Translations under genes and position numbers: made by a program | Part shown: in pieces, positions 5,343 through 9,495 of the stretch | Numbering within the stretch: the stretch's first letter is position 1 | Layout: each line of letters opens with the position of its first letter | The notes under the pieces: generated by a model | Seen by the model: the letters and a program-made list of their open reading frames with translations, nothing else | Told to the model about the DNA's origin: nothing | Database searches by the model: none | DNA from: an uncultured Chthoniobacterales bacterium | GTDB taxonomy: Bacteria; Verrucomicrobiota; Verrucomicrobiae; Chthoniobacterales; UBA10450 | Assembly: GCA_955652855.1 (NCBI GenBank) | Contig: CATPCN010000703.1 | Location: 1 to 9,495 of the forward strand | Direction: 5' to 3' | DNA length: 9,495 nt

Positions 5343-7943
5343 ATGCGTCGAACCCGGACCTCGCACAAGCACCGTCTGTGGGCAGCCGCGCTCGCCACGA
5401 TCTTTGTCATTTTTTCGGCTGCTCTGGCGCAAAATCGCTCGCGCAGCCTAACGCTCAACGTTACCGATGACTCGGAGCAGGCGGTCGTGGGGGCCTCGGT
5501 TGAAATCCGCTCACCGGATAGCACCAGGCCGCTGCAGTGCAAGACTTCCGAAAGCGGCGCTTGCTCGTTTGCATCTTTGCCAGGCGGTTCGATCGAGGTC
5601 ACGATTACGGGCCCGTTTCACGAAGTCACATCCCGGACCATCGGCGACGACGGTCAATATGTCGTCACTCCCGCCGATGGTACGCAGTGGACCGAGATCT
5701 TCGGATCGCGTCAGATGTCCACCGCGGTTGAGCTTAAGTCGACCGTGGCTAAGGCGCGCTCCGCGCTGTTCGAGCTCAAGTTGGCGTCGACGAGATTGAT
5801 ACAGTCGAGCCGGTTTCAAGAAGGCATCAATGCCAACAGCGGCGCGGTGTCGGCGTTCGAGCGCGTTTCGTCGGTGGACCGACGGACCATCGTACTGGAG
5901 GACGGGATCTCCGTACTTGCCTTAGCTGGAGCGCTGAGGCAGCATCTCGGCGGCGGGCTGGACAAGGCGGCCGAGTATCTAGACCGCGCCGAGCAGTTGA
6001 CGCGGGAAATTGCCGCGCGGCCCGACTACGGGGATAATAAGCGTGGTCTTCCAGACGATTTGCTTCGGGCCAAAGTCATGCTGGCGATTCAACGCTCCCT
6101 GCCCGAGGAGGCTTGCAGCCTGATTGAGCGCGCTGCGGATCAGCAGGGCTGGTTAGCTCCCGATACAGACGATCCGATGTTGGCCAGCGAGGGAAACACC
6201 CAGTGGTGGTCCGAGAATCGCCTGCGAGAGGAATTTCGGGATCTTGCACTATCGATCGCCCTGGTAACAAAGCCATCGCTAGCGCGCTGTTCCGACATTG
6301 CCTTGAAGTTGACGGTTGCCACGAAGGGCCGAGTACTCGACGCCACCACGCGGAAGATAGCATGGCTGCGCGAAGGCGTTCCGGCTTCCTATCAGCATTA
6401 CGTCTCCGAACTCCAGGAAATCTGGGATCAACAGTCGCTCACCTTCATTCAGCAGGCCCGAGCCGGGGTCGGACGCAAAGAGCTTGACGATTTCATGAAA
6501 ACGCCGCCATGGCAGCGCGGCGAAAAGGAGAAATCCCCCGCGGCGCAAAAACGCCAGGAATTGCGGGATCACGAGTCGAAGCTTGTGAGCATTCTCCTGG
6601 GCGTCCGGAAAGGCGGAGAGACCAAAGACAAATCCGCCGCCGAGCGGCTGACAGCGATCCGCTCCGCCCTGCCGAATGCGTCGGCCATGATTGAGTTTTG
6701 CCATTACCGGGCCTATACCGGCCGCGCTGTGACGGAGGCCAGTGAAAGCATCTTCGATGCCGACCGTTACGCCGCTTTCGTGCTCGTCCGCGACCGGTCG
6801 GCGCAACTCGTCGATCTCGGGGAGGTCACCGGTCTCGACGAGAAGGTGCAGGATTTATTGAAAACTGCCGAGGCCGCGGGCGATCTGGATGGCGAGGCTC
6901 TCGCTTCGTCGCAGGAGACTTTTAAAAGAGAATCTGCAGAGATTTTTGGCCGAGTCGTTGGACCGCTTCTGCCGTCGCTCGGAAGCGTGCAGCATCTGAT
7001 CATCGGACCGGATCGAGCCTTGTCCTTGGTTCCCTTCGCGGCGCTGCAGATGCCGGACGGTAAATTCGCGATTGGACGATTCCTCGTCACTTATGTCGCG
7101 AGCGCTAACGATTTGCTTCCGGCCGGACGCTCGTCCGGATCGTCAGAACCGTCGGTCCTGGTGGGGGCTCCCAACTTCGGCCATCGAGCGGATAAGGACG
7201 ATGAATTCGATTCAGAGTCGATCGCCAGAACAAGCACCGAGGTCACCGCCATACGCGGCAAACTCGGGGAAGGCACGGTGCTCACGGGATCTGCCGCTTC
7301 GAAGGCGAGGCTGCGAGCGGTGCGCGGACCATGGGTCCTCCATCTTGCGACGCATGCCGAAGCAGATCCCGAGGAAGAAACCAGCGACGCGCGCGAGGAG
7401 GCGGGGCGGCGTTATCTTGCCGCAGAGATCCTGGGTTTTGATCGGTCTATCGCACTCGCACCGGAGCGTCCGGAAGAACACCTGTTACGGCCGAAGGTCG
7501 CGCTCGCCAACGCCAATACCGATCCCATGGGGGGAGTTCTCTCAGGCCTGGAGTTGTCGCATCTGGATCTCTGGGGTACTCAAATCGCCGTGCTGTCGGC
7601 CTGCGAAACCGGCCTGGGCGTGATCAGGGATGACGAGGGCGTCTATAGCCTACGACGCGCTTTGGCAATTGCGGGTGCTCGCACGCAGGTGACGACACTC
7701 TGGTCGGTCGATGATGATGCGACCAAAGCGATCATGGTTGGATTTTACGGCCAACTCACGAAAGGTCGTGGAGAAGCGCTGCGCAGCGCTCAGCTAAGCT
7801 TAGCTCTGGGGAAAGATTTGCGGCTGCGACATCCGTATTTCTGGGCGGGACTCCAATTGTCCGGAGAGTGGAGCCCTCTCGGCGCATATACGCGTTCGCC
7901 GAACAGTCCGCCCGCGAGTGCGCCGCCGAAAAAACGTCAATAG
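5343..7943 (+). CDS. Exported CHAT-domain (caspase-like) protease
   Basis: Predicted secreted or periplasmic cysteine protease of 866 residues. Residues 1-29 are a Sec signal peptide: a basic start, a hydrophobic core (LWAAALATIFVIFSAALA) and an Ala-Leu-Ala cleavage site before Gln30. Residues about 34-92 resemble a carboxypeptidase-regulatory-like beta-sandwich (VVGASVEIR and a GxCxF-type strand). Residues 125-470 are mostly helical with no clear TPR repeats. The CHAT domain fills about 480-850. Its elements are IGPDRALSLVPFAAL, the catalytic histidine in HLATHAE (His671), the catalytic cysteine in LSACETGLG (Cys754), and the C-terminal LWSVDDDATKAIMVGFY and HPYFWAGLQL signatures. Both catalytic residues are intact. 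ATG 5343 follows AGG at 5332-5334. CHAT proteases are caspase/separase relatives, and many known ones act inside cells in defence or death pathways; export is the notable point here. The next gene starts 38 bp later, so cotranscription is likely. The substrate is unknown. Confidence 0.9.
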   Translation: MRRTRTSHKHRLWAAALATIFVIFSAALAQNRSRSLTLNVTDDSEQAVVGASVEIRSPDSTRPLQCKTSESGACSFASLPGGSIEVTITGPFHEVTSRTIGDDGQYVVTPADGTQWTEIFGSRQMSTAVELKSTVAKARSALFELKLASTRLIQSSRFQEGINANSGAVSAFERVSSVDRRTIVLEDGISVLALAGALRQHLGGGLDKAAEYLDRAEQLTREIAARPDYGDNKRGLPDDLLRAKVMLAIQRSLPEEACSLIERAADQQGWLAPDTDDPMLASEGNTQWWSENRLREEFRDLALSIALVTKPSLARCSDIALKLTVATKGRVLDATTRKIAWLREGVPASYQHYVSELQEIWDQQSLTFIQQARAGVGRKELDDFMKTPPWQRGEKEKSPAAQKRQELRDHESKLVSILLGVRKGGETKDKSAAERLTAIRSALPNASAMIEFCHYRAYTGRAVTEASESIFDADRYAAFVLVRDRSAQLVDLGEVTGLDEKVQDLLKTAEAAGDLDGEALASSQETFKRESAEIFGRVVGPLLPSLGSVQHLIIGPDRALSLVPFAALQMPDGKFAIGRFLVTYVASANDLLPAGRSSGSSEPSVLVGAPNFGHRADKDDEFDSESIARTSTEVTAIRGKLGEGTVLTGSAASKARLRAVRGPWVLHLATHAEADPEEETSDAREEAGRRYLAAEILGFDRSIALAPERPEEHLLRPKVALANANTDPMGGVLSGLELSHLDLWGTQIAVLSACETGLGVIRDDEGVYSLRRALAIAGARTQVTTLWSVDDDATKAIMVGFYGQLTKGRGEALRSAQLSLALGKDLRLRHPYFWAGLQLSGEWSPLGAYTRSPNSPPASAPPKKRQ

Positions 7944-7968
7944 GTATTTAATTTAGAAACCCTGGCTT

Positions 7969-7973
7969 GGGAG
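7969..7973 (+). promoter_or_regulatory. Ribosome binding site of the DUF900-type hydrolase gene
   Basis: GGGAG lies eight bases before ATG 7982, within the 38-bp gap after the CHAT stop codon. No promoter or terminator is visible in this gap, which supports a shared transcript. Confidence 0.6.
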
Positions 7974-7981
7974 TGGCGTAT

Positions 7982-9495
7982 ATGAAGATCAAAAACGAAA
8001 CATTGGCGATAGCACTCGGTGCAGCAATGTCGTTCGCGCCGTCTCTCTGGGCGCAGGGCGATTCGCGCGTGATCGCGCAAGGAGACGTCGGCGCGTACGA
8101 GACGGCGAAGACGCCGGTCTTCTCCCTGGGCCGGGGCGAAGCGGTTTCGCTCAGCACCACGCGAACCGGGGCCGGAGAAGCGCAACCGCTGATACCGGAG
8201 CTTTATGATTCGGACGCAACCTTGTTGGCGAAGCTGGGCGAGGAGGAAAAGGAACCGTTTCACTGGTCGGCTCCGAAACAGGGCCGTTATTACCTTCGCA
8301 TCCGGAACGTCACCGAGGTCCCGGCTCACTACGAGGTCAGGGCGGTTTCGAGAGGACGGCGCGGTCCCGTCACGCCGGTCGCTAACTTTGCCGAGATCCG
8401 CGTCTATTACGCAACCAATCGCAAGCCAACGGGCGATGCAAGCCCCGGCGCGTATTTCAGCGGCGAGCCGGCCGCCGGCAATAAGCTCAGTCTTGGAGAG
8501 GCCACCGTCAGCGTGCCCCGCGACCTCTTGCATCGCATGGGAGAGCTGGAGGGACCAAGCGTCTTTCGGATTTTCAATATTAAGTTTGGGGCGACCCCCG
8601 ATCCACAAAGTCAGTTCTTGGTTACCCATCTTTCTCCTTCCGCCAACGAAGCTGCGTTCTTCGAGCATGTGGCAAAACGCGTTAAGGCGTCGGAGGGAAA
8701 GCAGGTTCTCATCTTTATTCACGGCTTCAACGTCTCGTTTGAAGAGGCCGCCTGCAGGACCGCACAGCTTGCTTATGATTTGCGCTATGACGGCGCGCCT
8801 ATCACTTTCAGTTGGCCGTCCCAGGGCAAGCCGCGCGTGTTTCAGCACATCCCCACGCTGCTGGAATATTTGGGCGCTAAGATGCCCTCGCTTTCGGATT
8901 ACCTCAAGGATGCCGACTACAACCAACTCAGCATCGATACTCTCTCGGGATTCCTGAACGAGGTCCGCGCGCGCACGGGGGCAACGAACATCCAGATCAT
9001 CGCCCACAGTATGGGAAATCGCGTTTTGACTAGTGCGCTTGCGGAGCTTCTCAAGCCGGGCCGCAGTTCACAACCATTTCGCGTCAATGAGCTGGTGCTC
9101 ATGGCAGCAGACATTTCAACGACCGTGTTCCGTGAGCGAGCGCCCGCCTTCCTGCAGGCCGCATCCAGGACCACGTTATACGCGTCCAGCACTGACCGCG
9201 TGCTGAAGGCCTCAGAAAAACTCAACGCCGGTCCACGGGCGGGCGAGGGCGGCCGGGACATCGTGGTTCTGCCCGGCATAGATTCCATCGACGCTTCGGC
9301 GATAGACACGGGAACACTTGGCTTGAATCACGGGTACTACGGCGATCGGAGTTCAGTCATTTACGATCTAAACCAGCTTGTTCACGGAGTCGCCGCGGGC
9401 AAGAGGCTCGACCTTCATCCAACCCGAAACTCGCAAGGAGACTACTGGGAGTTCATGAAAGTCAACAATTTAGCAAAACGACCGTTGTGTTCCTG
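7982..9495 (+). CDS. Exported DUF900-type alpha/beta hydrolase with PPC-like N-terminal domain (partial, 3' end cut)
   Basis: The frame is open from ATG 7982 to the window end, giving at least 504 residues. Residues 1-24 form a signal peptide (MKIKNETLAIALGAAMSFAP, then SLWA before Gln25). Residues about 28-125 resemble the PPC beta domain (bacterial pre-peptidase C-terminal-like): GDVGAYE, LIPELYDSDATLLAKL, FHWSAPKQGRYYLRIRN. Residues about 138-480 are a DUF900-type alpha/beta hydrolase. It opens with VYYATNRKPTG, then has the oxyanion-region motif FIHGFNVSFEEA (His247), ITFSWPSQG and the nucleophile elbow AHSMGNR (Ser343). Candidate triad partners are Asp405 (SSTDRV) and His450 (GLNHGYYGD). 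The true C-terminus is not seen, although the hydrolase core looks complete. The likely role is an esterase, lipase or peptidase outside the cytoplasm. Its position directly after the exported CHAT protease suggests a functional pair. The family is secure; the substrate and partnership are inferred. Confidence 0.88.
   Translation, partial: MKIKNETLAIALGAAMSFAPSLWAQGDSRVIAQGDVGAYETAKTPVFSLGRGEAVSLSTTRTGAGEAQPLIPELYDSDATLLAKLGEEEKEPFHWSAPKQGRYYLRIRNVTEVPAHYEVRAVSRGRRGPVTPVANFAEIRVYYATNRKPTGDASPGAYFSGEPAAGNKLSLGEATVSVPRDLLHRMGELEGPSVFRIFNIKFGATPDPQSQFLVTHLSPSANEAAFFEHVAKRVKASEGKQVLIFIHGFNVSFEEAACRTAQLAYDLRYDGAPITFSWPSQGKPRVFQHIPTLLEYLGAKMPSLSDYLKDADYNQLSIDTLSGFLNEVRARTGATNIQIIAHSMGNRVLTSALAELLKPGRSSQPFRVNELVLMAADISTTVFRERAPAFLQAASRTTLYASSTDRVLKASEKLNAGPRAGEGGRDIVVLPGIDSIDASAIDTGTLGLNHGYYGDRSSVIYDLNQLVHGVAAGKRLDLHPTRNSQGDYWEFMKVNNLAKRPLCS

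Noticed and set aside
7937..9007. Long minus-strand open frame of 356 codons.
   Set aside because: It lies opposite the clearly recognised hydrolase with signal peptide and catalytic motifs. Its own translation is arginine-rich and shows no family pattern, as expected for an antisense shadow of GC-rich coding DNA.

Overview
The window comes from a GC-rich Gram-negative bacterium. Two genes carry clear Sec-type signal peptides and start codons are a mix of ATG and GTG. Codon use would suit a proteobacterium or an acidobacterium, but nothing here fixes the phylum. No rRNA, tRNA, CRISPR array, transposase or integrase is visible. The content is typical of an accessory or defence-type region: three proteins with different nuclease-like domains, several orphan membrane proteins, a caspase-like (CHAT) protease and an alpha/beta hydrolase.

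Left part (1-2066). A plus-strand Mrr-type restriction endonuclease-like protein with an N-terminal zinc ribbon occupies 65-1027. It is followed by a stretch of about 360 bp without an intact gene, which holds a decayed minus-strand ssb fragment. A minus-strand gene for a single-pass membrane protein with an outward-facing beta-type domain follows (2066-1392).

Middle part (2067-5342). After a short divergent intergenic region comes a plus-strand gene combining an HNH nuclease-type domain, a TRADD-N-like alpha/beta domain and four membrane helices (2206-3735). Next is a second decayed ssb fragment, in the same orientation as the first and about 80% identical to it over about 80 aligned bases by hand count. 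A small one-helix membrane protein whose reading frame is broken by one extra G (3955-4537) and a 200-residue PD-(D/E)xK-like protein (4638-5240) complete this part.

Right part (5343-9495). Two adjacent plus-strand genes, 38 bp apart, form a likely operon of exported proteins. The first is an 866-residue CHAT protease with a signal peptide, a carboxypeptidase-regulatory-like beta domain and an intact His/Cys dyad. The second is a DUF900-type alpha/beta hydrolase with a signal peptide and a PPC-like beta domain, which runs off the end of the window.

How the parts work together is inference. The CHAT/hydrolase pair looks like a two-component extracytoplasmic system in which the protease could process or activate the hydrolase. 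The HNH/TRADD-N-like/4-TM protein has the layout of a membrane-associated immune or conflict protein. The two ssb relics around it suggest repeated insertion and decay of mobile DNA at this place.
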